DNA of 10,717 nucleotides from contig JAWQFJ010025641.1 of the NCBI GenBank assembly GCA_034096865.1, positions 105,001-115,717 on the forward strand, in the 5' to 3' direction. How positions within the stretch are numbered: position 1 is the stretch's first letter; the number at the start of each line of letters is the position of its first letter. This document shows positions 1 to 8,670 of the stretch, piece after piece. The stretch is from Theodoxus fluviatilis (Eukaryota; Mollusca; Gastropoda; Cycloneritida; Neritidae). A program made the translations under genes and the position numbers. Below the pieces are notes generated by a model. It did not search any database and had not been told where the DNA came from. It saw only the letters and a program-made list of their open reading frames with translations.

Positions 1-354
1 TGGATGGTGTTTTATGGCCTGTCAGCCTTTGTAGGCTATATAACTTATAAGGCCAGTAACTGAGTAAGCACGAAAATCACTAGAACAGTTATAGAGTAAA
101 CGCAAATCAAGTCACGGTGTCCCTAGTTATTCGCCTCCTACAAATCGCGTAGGGAGAGAGCAGCTGAGGTCAGCTGACGGCAAGGTTGTTATGGGAATGG
201 CATCAAGGGCTGGAGAAGGTGGTATGGAACATTGCTTGCTAATGCAAGAAGGGTAAAAGGGAAAGGCGCAACAGTTTTCATCATTAAATAACAGGTTTAG
301 GAGACAATCATAATCCTCATCAGGCAATAAATGAAAGGCAAAGCACAGTGCAGG
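1..354 (-). other. Intron of the TMEM168-like gene (partial)
   Basis: This sequence follows the donor on the minus strand and runs off the left edge of the window. I see no acceptor followed by coding sequence resembling the TMEM168 C-terminal domain, and no repeat. Open frames here are short and have no recognisable content. Confidence 0.7.
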
Positions 355-360
355 ACTCAC
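355..360 (-). other. Splice donor (GTGAGT) ending the TMEM168-like exon
   Basis: On the minus strand the exon ends ...CACCAG and is followed directly by GTGAGT, a full consensus 5' splice site. The reading frame meets TGA inside this donor, which is why the apparent open frame stops at 357. The break is therefore a splice junction and not a truncated gene. The intron begins in phase 2. Confidence 0.85.
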
Positions 361-1601
361 CTGGTGCAGGTGACAGGGGCAATGATGCCATAGCCGGTGC
401 AGGTGCCCCCAAGCTTGCTGCCAAAGCTCCAGAACAGGCTGACTGTCATGCAGTGGATGGGAAGTGACACAAAGACCAGACCCAAAGTGTAGGGCGTCCG
501 CGTTGTCCAGCCAATGCCAAACAGCACCATGGTGGAGACCAGGGCAAGACATACGATGCGTTGCGAGAGGATGCTGTAGTGACGGATGCCCCGGGACTCC
601 AAAATCCTGCTGTACGTCTGCCGTTCATCCGTCACAGCTTGGAAGGATGTGTTGCACTCAGTGATCTTGCTCATGAGATTCCAGCAGCTCAGGAAGTTGA
701 GCAGGTGGAGCAGGAGCCACAGGACTACAAAAGCTATGAAGATGGGTACCACCACAAACCACTCTTTGTGCGTCCTTGACCTCTCCCCTATGAGGCCAGC
801 TAAGGTCAAGTCCATGACAAACACGAGAAGCACACACAGGTGTCGCAGGATCCGGGACTGGTTGAAGAACGCCCGCCACTGTTCGATGATGGTCAGTCGA
901 GAGAAGTAGAAGTCCAGAATGGGCTGAGAGACATGCCTGCCTACGAAGCACAAGAGCGCATACTGGTTGGGCTTCAGGTGCAGATCCGGAAAAAAGATCA
1001 CGGCACCAACAACAAGCAAGCCCACAAAGCTGAAGACAGCCAGGAAGGACTTCATTCTCAGTGCCACCAGGTGAAGGACAAATGCAACAATGAGCATTGA
1101 TATGGCAACAGCATTGGCTCCAGTGACAAAACTTGCTGCAAGGAGTCCCAAGGATTCCAGTCCTTCAGAGGCAGGCAACAGAGTGGCTTCTTGCTTCTCC
1201 TGTCTCAGGAATCTTTCCAGGACATTCCAGAACACAGTCAAGATGAGGCTGGTCAGGAAGAGTGCTTCCATCACCTCCTGTGTGGTGACAAACTCTATGT
1301 CGGCGCCATTCCAGAAGGCGATAATTCCCACGAGACAACCCACCCAGATGTGGTACAGCGCTGATCCCAGTTGGACAAAGGAGAAGTAGTACTGCAGGGC
1401 ACAGGCAATGGCAAAGACAAAAAGAGCCAAAAGGGCTATGAGGGAAATGGCCTGCTCCTCTGTGTAGCTCCACAGTGTGTACATGCCCAGCCCAATGGCC
1501 ACTAGAAGCACCGTGTCGGGAAGGAATCGCACATACTGCAATGTCAGCTGCTTCCGGAAGGATGCGATTTTCTTCATAGTGCCAGGAATTTCACTTGCCA
1601 T
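361..1601 (-). CDS. TMEM168: TMEM168-like transmembrane protein, 5' coding exon (partial)
   Basis: This exon encodes the N-terminal 413 residues plus two bases of codon 414 of a polytopic membrane protein. It is recognised as TMEM168 from collinear matches to the vertebrate family: LRMKSFLA (181-188), DFYFSRL (230-236), SRGIRH (336-341) and LGGTCTGYGI (397-406). Hydrophobic segments lie near residues 29-46, 51-72, 78-97, 110-128, 150-180, 186-204, 212-230, 251-271, 281-305, 347-365 and 372-392, so about ten or eleven membrane spans. The start is the first Met in frame, in a strong CACCATGG context, with an in-frame TAG at 1656-1658. The frame runs into a CAG|GTGAGT donor after 361, giving phase 2. 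The human protein is about 700 residues, so the C-terminal 40 percent is encoded to the left of the window. The human protein has been placed at the nuclear envelope, and its biochemical activity is not well defined. I recognised the family from memory, without alignment. Confidence 0.88.
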
Positions 1602-1915
1602 GGTGAATAGTAGAAACTGTACTGATACTAGTTGTGTTAAAATATATATTTTGTTCTAGGAAATTTCTCTTTCAAGGTAAAATTCTTCTCAACTGACATG
1701 GAAAATTTCAAGTTCAAACACATAGAAACAACTACCAGCATCTGGAGTAGGTGCAGGGTAATGTCATCTGTTCTTGTTTGTGTCTATTGATTTTTTTTTC
1801 ACATGATCTGGTCACTTGTGAGTTCAGTTGCAGAAGCTGGTGGATCCTGCACAACAGCAGGAAAAGTTAGCTTGATTGCTTTGCGCATGTCTGGTCAATG
1901 AACGGTTTCATTTAC
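1602..1915 (-). other. Candidate 5' UTR part of the TMEM168-like exon with upstream acceptor
   Basis: Reading the minus strand leftwards, TTCTTGTTCTTGTTACAG is followed by GTAAATG, with the AG at 1916-1917. This is a convincing polypyrimidine-tract acceptor that would start the exon at 1915. About 314 bases of leader would then precede the ATG at 1601. Against this, the leader contains about seven upstream ATGs, which is high. A nearer acceptor (CAGTACAG followed by TTTCTACTATTCACC) could instead leave only about 15 bases of leader in this exon. RNA evidence would decide between them. Confidence 0.4.
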
Positions 1916-2481
1916 CTGTAACAAGAACAAGATATTCCTTCATTATAACAAACCCATAATACTAATAGTTTAAGAAATCTGACAGGGACTTTGCCGGTGA
2001 AATATAATAAATGAGACCTTACCCACAGCCACCATAAAACAAACTAATGTATATAAGAATCAGGCTACGTGTGTATAAAGGGATCCGTGACTGATTTAAT
2101 TACTCAACATAATTATCTGATCATGAACTGCGAATGCACTGCCTGTACCGGCTATCGAGAATCTACCTTCGTTGTTTTAATAAACATACACGACAACATT
2201 AGAACAAATGAGAGGACAACTGTGAGCTCAACATGATCACGTATATTAGCACATGCATCATCATAGGAACATGCTTCCGATGCATAGTTTCTAATAAATT
2301 CCAACTAGAAACATCAGTTCTAACTTCTAGTTCAAGCAGTTGCTATTGTTGCTTTTGTTCGATTCTGCTGTCGGCGTTCTTCGGACCAAGCAAGTCATCT
2401 TCTCTATCACAAAATGATGAAACGCTTTTAGATTATTGGATACTTTCGTACAATTCATGTAACTAACCACGATATACTTAC

Positions 2482-2600
2482 ACATTTCTATCGAATTCTA
2501 TTCTGCCCGGTACTCGAAGTCTTTCGCATGGCAACCTCACACATTCCCGTTTACACGGTAGCATGAAAGCACAAGACTTCCGGGGAGACAACTCGTGTAC
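2482..2600 (-). promoter_or_regulatory. Candidate promoter and non-coding first exon of the TMEM168-like gene
   Basis: On the minus strand an ETS/GABP-type CCGGAAGT motif lies at 2576-2583 and an RFX-like half-site GTTGCCATG at 2527-2535. A good 5' splice site GTAAGT lies at 2476-2481. The surroundings (about 2490-2760) have more CpG than neighbouring sequence, and a TATAAAA occurs at 2695-2701. This fits a short non-coding first exon ending at 2482, spliced over a roughly 566-base intron (1916-2481) to the acceptor before the coding exon. The motifs are seen directly. Their joining into one transcription unit is inference. Confidence 0.3.
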
Positions 2601-3277
<677 letters not shown>

Positions 3278-3293
3278 CCCCCCCCCCCCCCCC
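3278..3293. repeat. Poly-C run of 16 in a C-rich tract
   Basis: There are sixteen consecutive C residues inside the pyrimidine-rich stretch 3262-3315. The complementary G16 on the minus strand can form G-quadruplex or G-wire structures and is prone to slippage and sequencing error. Confidence 0.95.
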
Positions 3294-3405
3294 TCCATCC
3301 CTTTTCCCTTCCCATTCCAGATCTTATCTCTCACGCTCATCACCACCCCACGATATCTACAGCATGTACAATTCTTCAGGTTCTCTATCCTTTTTCATGT
3401 TTTTT

Positions 3406-3593
3406 AAATAATTTTATTATTATTTATTAATTTATTATTATTGTTAATTTATTATTATTGTTATTATTATTATTATTATTATTATATAGATTATTTTATT
3501 ATTTTATTGTTTATTATTTATTATTCTTATTTATTATTATTATTATTATTATTAATTATTATTATTTTTAATTATTATTATTTATATATATAG

Positions 3594-3594
<1 letters not shown>
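3406..3594. repeat. Degenerate ATT/TTA trinucleotide repeat block
   Basis: Almost entirely A and T, built from imperfect TTA/ATT units with longer pure runs near 3459-3485 and 3533-3553. Such blocks often mark the 3' tails of SINE and LINE copies, but I see no element body on its left side. Confidence 0.9.

Positions 3595-3640
<46 letters not shown>
3595..3640. repeat. (TG)23 microsatellite
   Basis: A perfect dinucleotide array directly abutting the SINE-like tail on its right and the ATT-rich block on its left. Confidence 0.97.
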
Positions 3641-3643
<3 letters not shown>

Positions 3644-3644
3644 A

Positions 3645-3717
3645 GTGTAAAGCGGTTTGAGCACCGATCAATGGTGGAAAGTCGCTATGTAAAATCACAC
3701 CTTTACCTTTACCTTTA
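3645..3717 (+). mobile_element. SINE/LINE-type 3' tail fragment with (ACCTTT) hexamer end
   Basis: The sequence has AAAGCGGTTTGAGCACC, a short spacer, then GGAAAGTCGCTATGTAAAA. It ends in three tandem ACCTTT units (3699-3717). This resembles the widespread metazoan tail pattern AAAGCGCTTTGAG...GAAAGCGCTATATAA followed by a simple repeat, which is shared between some SINEs and their partner LINEs. Two changes from the pattern (GCGG for GCGC, GTCGC for GCGC) indicate an old copy. No tRNA-derived head with A and B boxes is visible upstream, because the (TG)23 array occupies that place. The family assignment rests on memory of the motif. Confidence 0.45.
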
Positions 3718-3789
3718 TGTGTGTGTATTTTTTACTGTTGTGCAAATTTTTGGTCAAATGTATGTCTATACTCCTCTTTCTGAATAAAG

Positions 3790-3792
<3 letters not shown>

Positions 3793-3850
<58 letters not shown>
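3793..3850. repeat. (TA)29 microsatellite
   Basis: A perfect TA array that can extrude as a cruciform. It continues through a short alternating linker into the TG/GC tract on its right. Confidence 0.97.
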
Positions 3851-3854
<4 letters not shown>

Positions 3855-3861
3855 TGTACAT

Positions 3862-3939
3862 TGTGTGTGTGTGTGTGTGCGCGCGCGCGCGCATGCATGT
3901 GTGTGCGTTTGTGTGTGTGTGTGTGTGTGTATGTGTGTG
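3862..3939. repeat. Alternating TG/GC tract with Z-DNA potential
   Basis: TG repeats pass into a (GC)7 run (3879-3892), then GCATGCATG and further TG repeats. Bases 3862-3908 alternate purine and pyrimidine without a break. GC plus GT alternation is the classical Z-forming composition. Confidence 0.92.
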
Positions 3940-3994
3940 AATGTAAGGATAAAAAAGACGGACAAATAAACAAGCCTTTACTTAGCTTCTCAAA

Positions 3995-4020
3995 TTTTCG
4001 GCTTTATTGGCCTTCCTCAG
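3995..4020 (-). ncRNA. Hammerhead-like core hairpin, minus strand (possible Penelope-like element end)
   Basis: On the minus strand CTGAGGA (4014-4020) is followed by one A, a GGC/GCC stem (4010-4012 with 4000-4002) closing a CAATAAA loop, and then GAAAA. This is the order of the hammerhead ribozyme core: CUGANGA, stem II, GAAA. One extra unpaired A sits before stem II. Penelope-like retroelements carry hammerhead motifs at their ends, so this may be a relic of one. I could not identify a convincing stem I, stem III or cleavage triplet by eye, and no Penelope reverse transcriptase is nearby. Activity is doubtful. Confidence 0.35.
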
Positions 4021-4073
4021 GAATACACTGAAAGGTTTAACTGCTCGTCAAATCACTAAAAGGTAAGAATTCC

Positions 4074-4299
4074 GCAGCCAGGCGTCACTCTGCCCACTAA
4101 AAAGCGCAGAGCCTGTGTCCATACGACGTTGTCCTACTTCTGCAACTTGAACCCGGCAATGGAGTTATGCTATTGATATGGATGTTTAAAATAGAAAACG
4201 ACGTTTCTGACATCTGCACACTTTGCCCGAATTATATTATAAAAGAGTAACTCACTCGTCCGATATTTACACTATGACTCATATTTGGCGCCTGGCTGC
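4074..4299. repeat. Inverted repeat pair GCAGCCAGGCG / CGCCTGGCTGC
   Basis: An 11-base exact inverted match (4074-4084 and 4289-4299), extending to 12 of 13 bases inward, encloses about 204 bases. It lies just upstream, in the minus-strand sense, of the minus-strand hammerhead-like core. It may be an internal part of the same repeat, or chance. Confidence 0.4.
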
Positions 4300-5040
4300 A
4301 AAATTTTTCCGCAGTGCTTGCTCCGTACATTTGCGTGTTTTACCCATAGTGGCATTAGCAAAGAAACTATTCTTGCTTCAGATCAGCTGAAATCTGCCAC
4401 ATGTCGCACAGATCATTGTTAACGGTCGCACTAAATGGCAAGAAACAAACAAACAATTAAACAAAGAAAGAAACGAGGAAAATCAACGTTCAGTTGTGTT
4501 TTTGTTTTATTCCTAATGAAGACTTTTTTTGTCGAAAATTTGCATTATACTCGATTTGTGTTTTAAAGCGACTTCTCACTTACCGTCGTTGTTTGGGTTC
4601 AGTTTTACGCGTCGCCTGCAGTCCAAGTTTTACAGTAAGTCTGCAAATGTATTTCGTTATTTAATCTTTACGGGCTACTTATATGTGCGTAAGTTTGTTC
4701 TGATTCAGTGATTGTCGAAGTGAAGTACGTATGGCAGTGTGGCAGGATGCCCGATCGAGTAATGACCCGCCTCTAGGGAGGGCACGCGGGTCTGCCCGGG
4801 CTACGGGTAGAAGCCAAGTAAAATCATATTAAATGACTTAGGGCTCTTACCGTAGTCGCTCGTAGACGCTATAGTCGGTGTTTTGACAGGTCGACTGCCC
4901 TCCAAGGGAGTTAACTCAGAGCGCTTCCTAACACAGCAGGATAGGGGTATCCACTGGATTTGAAAGGATGGATTGTCCCAGGCAATAGCATTGTGAAAAG
5001 CTAAATATTTTGTAATTTGTCTTCCCCGCACTCTCCATCA
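4300..5040. other. Non-coding stretch with no recognisable gene
   Basis: Short AAAC- and AAAG-rich simple sequence occurs near 4438-4480. A GC-richer patch spans about 4740-4930 and contains, on the minus strand, GGAAGCGCTCTGAG (4915-4928). That piece is similar to the SINE-tail core at 3649-3660 but lacks its second half. I see no credible open frame, tRNA or rRNA. Confidence 0.5.
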
Positions 5041-5043
5041 GAT

Positions 5044-5076
5044 GGGGTGGGATGGTGGGGAGGGGGTGAATGGGGG
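5044..5076 (+). other. G-quadruplex motif
   Basis: Five runs of three or more G occur at 5044-5047, 5049-5051, 5057-5060, 5062-5066 and 5072-5076. They are separated by loops of 1, 5, 1 and 5 bases. This satisfies the standard intramolecular quadruplex pattern with a spare run. Confidence 0.85.
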
Positions 5077-5695
5077 TAGGATATCGAATACAACTTTTCA
5101 CTGAAGAGAAATACTAAGGGAAAATTAGTGTTTTCAGACTAGAAATTCTTACCTTATCAATATGCAAAAGCTATCTCGCATTTAATAGTGTTGCTCACTT
5201 ACACAAACCCTCTACAGTTTGGAGCAGGAACGCCTTACAATAATGAACGACCTTGAGAGATAATTATGTACTTGATTCTTACGAATTTATCTTCATTTCA
5301 TATTTTCCACTGCAATTACAGTTACCCAACATGGAGCGCATTGCCAGCAAATTCATAACCAATTACACGTATACTCCTCGATAAATGTAGCAAGACAGAA
5401 ACGTGTGAATTAAAATGACAGCAAAGTGATAGTTACTTGCTCAACCTACATTTGCTGAGCTCTCTTAAGCATGCCAGAGACTTTTCGTATAGTTTGTTCT
5501 ACTCCAAACAACTTTGCTTGTTATCAACCAATGTAAATACGAACTTTTAGCTTGTGTTGCATGGAGCTGCATGTGCAGTTGCAGCACTGACGACATGTAT
5601 TTTTTAACTGCGAGCACTTTTTACCTGTATCAATTATGAACACTCTTCTACCACTGTTGCCTATTTATTCATCTTCAGATTTGCTGTCTGCCAAA
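5077..5695. other. AT-rich non-coding sequence
   Basis: No open frame, repeat or RNA gene that I can support lies between the G-quadruplex motif and the plus-strand hammerhead-like core. Confidence 0.5.
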
Positions 5696-5719
5696 CTGAT
5701 GAAGGGCTACGCCCGAAAC
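5696..5719 (+). ncRNA. Hammerhead-like core hairpin, plus strand (possible Penelope-like element end)
   Basis: CTGATGA (5696-5702) is followed by one A (5703), a perfect GGGC/GCCC stem (5704-5707 with 5711-5714) with a TAC loop, and then GAAAC (5715-5719). The order and the invariant bases match a hammerhead catalytic core, apart from one unpaired A before stem II. Downstream, GTTTGTT allows a two-base-pair stem III (AC/GT) and a GTT cleavage triplet. Only the first two positions of a potential stem I pair (A-A before the core with T-T after the triplet). This fits a degraded type I hammerhead from a Penelope-like element. It could also be a conserved terminal hairpin of another repeat family with no ribozyme activity. 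Confidence 0.4.
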
Positions 5720-6237
5720 GTTTGTTTTCATACTAAACCTGAGATTCCGACTCCTCCCAGCGATCTTTGTGATCATTATTTGTGATGGTTATTTGTTAAT
5801 CTTGACGAGACTGTATTTTAACAGAAACGAGTCAAAATAGAACCATAAAACGAAAAAGAAAAGAACACAAATGACCGAGAGATAATTTCATTAGATCAAT
5901 AAATTCAAAGACAATAGATATAACTGTAAGAAATGTTAACATGGCACTGATGCGTGCATCTGATTCATAACTTATCTTGTGGCAGGAGAGGTTTTTCATG
6001 ACGTACTGGGCTTCCGAGAAGTTACGTTGTCCGTCCCACTTTTCACTGTGTTTGCTTGAGTAGAGCCCTCAGTCCTCTCCGGGTGGTGGGGGAAGCAGCT
6101 GTTTCTCTGTCACGTCGTTTTTCTTGTTTTCCTGCGCGAGGGCCAACACGTTATGCGTCTATTGTCAACATTATCATTTGCACTAGGAAAATATGCATAT
6201 AATATTTTTTCATGAACGCGAAACAAGAAGTTGCAAT
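5720..6237. other. Non-coding stretch with no recognisable gene
   Basis: Moderately AT-rich. I see no repeat, RNA gene or open frame of credible composition. Confidence 0.5.
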
Positions 6238-6836
6238 TGCCTACCTGCCTATCTGCTCGCCCATTCGCCTGTTTGCCTGCCTGCCAGTTTGTGTACCAAC
6301 CTGTCTGCCCAACTGTCTGCTTAACTTTCTGTCTGCCTGCCTTCCTGCCTACGTACAACCTACCTTTCAATCTACCCCCCGCCTACCTACCCACCTATAT
6401 TTCTACCTACCTAACCTACCTACCTACCTGCCTACCTATCAGACTCCCTGCCAGTCCGCATTCCTGCACATCTATCTACCTGTTTTCATTTATCGCCCTA
6501 CCTGTCAGCCTACCTGCCGACATGCCTGCCTGTCTACCTGCCGGCCTGCCATTCAGCATAACTGCCCTCGTGTCTGCTTGCAAACTACCTATACATGCCT
6601 GCCTGGAGGCCGGCCGACTGTCTACCTGCCTGCTTGCTTGTCTGTCTACCGGCTTTCTTGCTTGCCTGTCTACTTGCCTGCTTGCTTGTCTGTCTACCGG
6701 CTTGCCAACGTGCCTGCTCGCTTCACTGCCTGTCTACCAGTATGCCTGCCTGATTGCCTGCTTGCTCGCGAGCCTGCCTGCCTGCCTACCTGCTAGCCTC
6801 CCTGCATTATCTACTCGCCTGCTTGCCGGTCTGCAT
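6238..6836. repeat. Degenerate tetranucleotide satellite (TGCC/TACC)n
   Basis: About 600 bases consist of CCTG/CTGC and CCTA/CTAC units with frequent substitutions. A sub-region of longer repeated phrases containing TGTCTACCGGCTT occurs twice (around 6645 and 6693). Because a 4-base unit reads the same four residues in every frame (Leu-Pro-Ala-Cys or Leu-Pro-Thr-Cys) and contains no stop, two overlapping plus-strand frames stay open for 194 and 206 codons. These are not supported as genes: the composition is pure repeat and no signal peptide or domain is visible. Confidence 0.93.
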
Positions 6837-7050
6837 GTCTTCTTGCGGTAGACCAAACCGATTGAGGAAATTGCTTCTCTGTCGACATATTATGCAGCAA
6901 TGGAGTCAGCGTGGGGTAAAGACAGAGTGAGAATTTAGGAGGAAGAGGACAGAGAAATAGGTGATGGAGAAGCGGAGCTGGGATGATGAAACATGACGTA
7001 GTTCTTTCAGGTCGTCGACCCTCACATACACACACACACGCTAACTCTCT
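6837..7050. other. Spacer between simple-sequence blocks
   Basis: A short purine-rich spacer with no open frame or motif I can support. Confidence 0.5.
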
Positions 7051-7069
7051 CACGCACGCACGCACACGC

Positions 7070-7135
<66 letters not shown>
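7051..7135. repeat. CA/CG alternating microsatellite
   Basis: CGCA-type units at the left end pass into a pure CA array (about 7075-7134). Purine-pyrimidine alternation is unbroken over about 85 bases, so this is a second candidate Z-DNA tract. A shorter CA run lies at 7026-7039. Confidence 0.95.
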
Positions 7136-7136
<1 letters not shown>

Positions 7137-7322
7137 ACGCCACTCCCACCACCTGTACATCCCTCTCCTCCTCAGTATCTTACATTTCCCCATCCCACCC
7201 ACCTTGCCTTCCAATTGGGAATATCTTTCTGGAACCTCGACCTTCTGAAGGGTGTCTCCATGTACGACTTTCCTTTTCCTCCCCACCTTCCTGGCTTGAC
7301 TGAAATCTACACTTTTCGGTGC

Positions 7323-8049
<727 letters not shown>

Positions 8050-8244
8050 CTTTATTTACCTAAGAGTACAAGAGCTGCTGGCTGGTCCGAGATCGGATGG
8101 TAGTGGCCTGACCAACCCAAGACCGTGTACGTGGCAGTGGTCTCTCAGACTGGGCAACATTGGCCTCCCAGACTGGCAGGCGCGATTCCCTAGCTCTTTA
8201 TCAAAAGGATGCGCGGACCCCCGAGGAGTCAGGTTGGGGATTGG
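8050..8244 (-). promoter_or_regulatory. CCAAT-containing segment ending in AATAAAG, possible second LTR-like piece
   Basis: On the minus strand CCAAT occurs at 8240-8244 and again near 8159-8163. A weak TATA-like TTTTGATAAAG lies near 8198-8208 and AATAAAG at 8050-8056. Inside is an imperfect 16-base direct repeat with a 23-base period (8138-8153 and 8161-8176, 2 mismatches). The spacing resembles a short promoter-to-polyA unit like its right-hand neighbour. The evidence is motif-level only. Confidence 0.2.
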
Positions 8245-8475
8245 CCGCTGCAGTCTCAGCCTGTTTCTGAGTTTGTGTTTCTTAGTGATCGAAATGGGCT
8301 TATTGCTCCTCTACACTTCCCTGAAATGACTTGTTCGAAGTGTTGCCTCGTTTAGCATGACACAGTCTATTGAGTGAATATTGCACCTGTTGCGCTCTTA
8401 TCTTGTTGTACGGGGGTTCTCCTAGCGTGCGCTGGGAAGTGGAAGTTACAAACGCTGGTGGTCGTTATCGATAAA

Positions 8476-8482
8476 CTTTATT
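8476..8482 (-). terminator. Polyadenylation signal AATAAAG
   Basis: AATAAAG on the minus strand, about 190 bases downstream of the TATA box, is followed by a GT-rich piece (GCGTTTGTAAC). With the promoter it outlines a compact unit of TATA, a roughly 160-base leader and a polyA signal. That fits an LTR R region or a small RNA-polymerase-II transcript. Confidence 0.3.
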
Positions 8483-8607
8483 CACGCACTGGTCGATACA
8501 CAGTGGTGACAATAATCAGTATATCGTCGTACTCGCTTCACTCTACGCGCAGTGCCACAGAGGACTCACTCCTTACAAAGGAGGACTCGTTTATTCTCTA
8601 GTTAAGC

Positions 8608-8613
8608 TCTCAC
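8608..8613 (-). other. Possible splice donor (GTGAGA) downstream of the HSE/TATA promoter
   Basis: AAG|GTGAGA occurs about 60 bases downstream of the TATA box on the minus strand. It would allow a very short first exon spliced to sequence further left. It is a short motif and could be chance. Confidence 0.2.
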
Positions 8614-8670
8614 CTTAACTCTGACGCATCTGCTGCTCGTGTCTGAGTGTCTCTCTCGCTTTGTCGCGCC

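Noticed and set aside
127..1659. Other short open frames on both strands over the TMEM168-like exon.
   Set aside because: They are shadows of the real minus-strand coding frame.
2233..2466. Plus-strand 77-codon open frame, Ser- and Cys-rich.
   Set aside because: No recognisable domain, and it lies inside the likely first intron of the opposite-strand gene.
4140..4160. Minus-strand GGGTTCAAGTTGC resembling a tRNA/SINE B box.
   Set aside because: It lacks the CC end of the B box, and no A box is found at proper spacing. No cloverleaf could be drawn.
3995..5719. A complete Penelope-like element between or beside the hammerhead-like cores.
   Set aside because: No reverse transcriptase or GIY-YIG endonuclease motif is visible in any frame nearby. 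Only terminal-type motifs can be supported.
6212..6851. Two long overlapping plus-strand open frames encoding Leu/Pro/Cys-rich proteins.
   Set aside because: They are translations of a 4-base satellite without stop codons. The residue pattern follows the DNA unit and no protein domain is visible.
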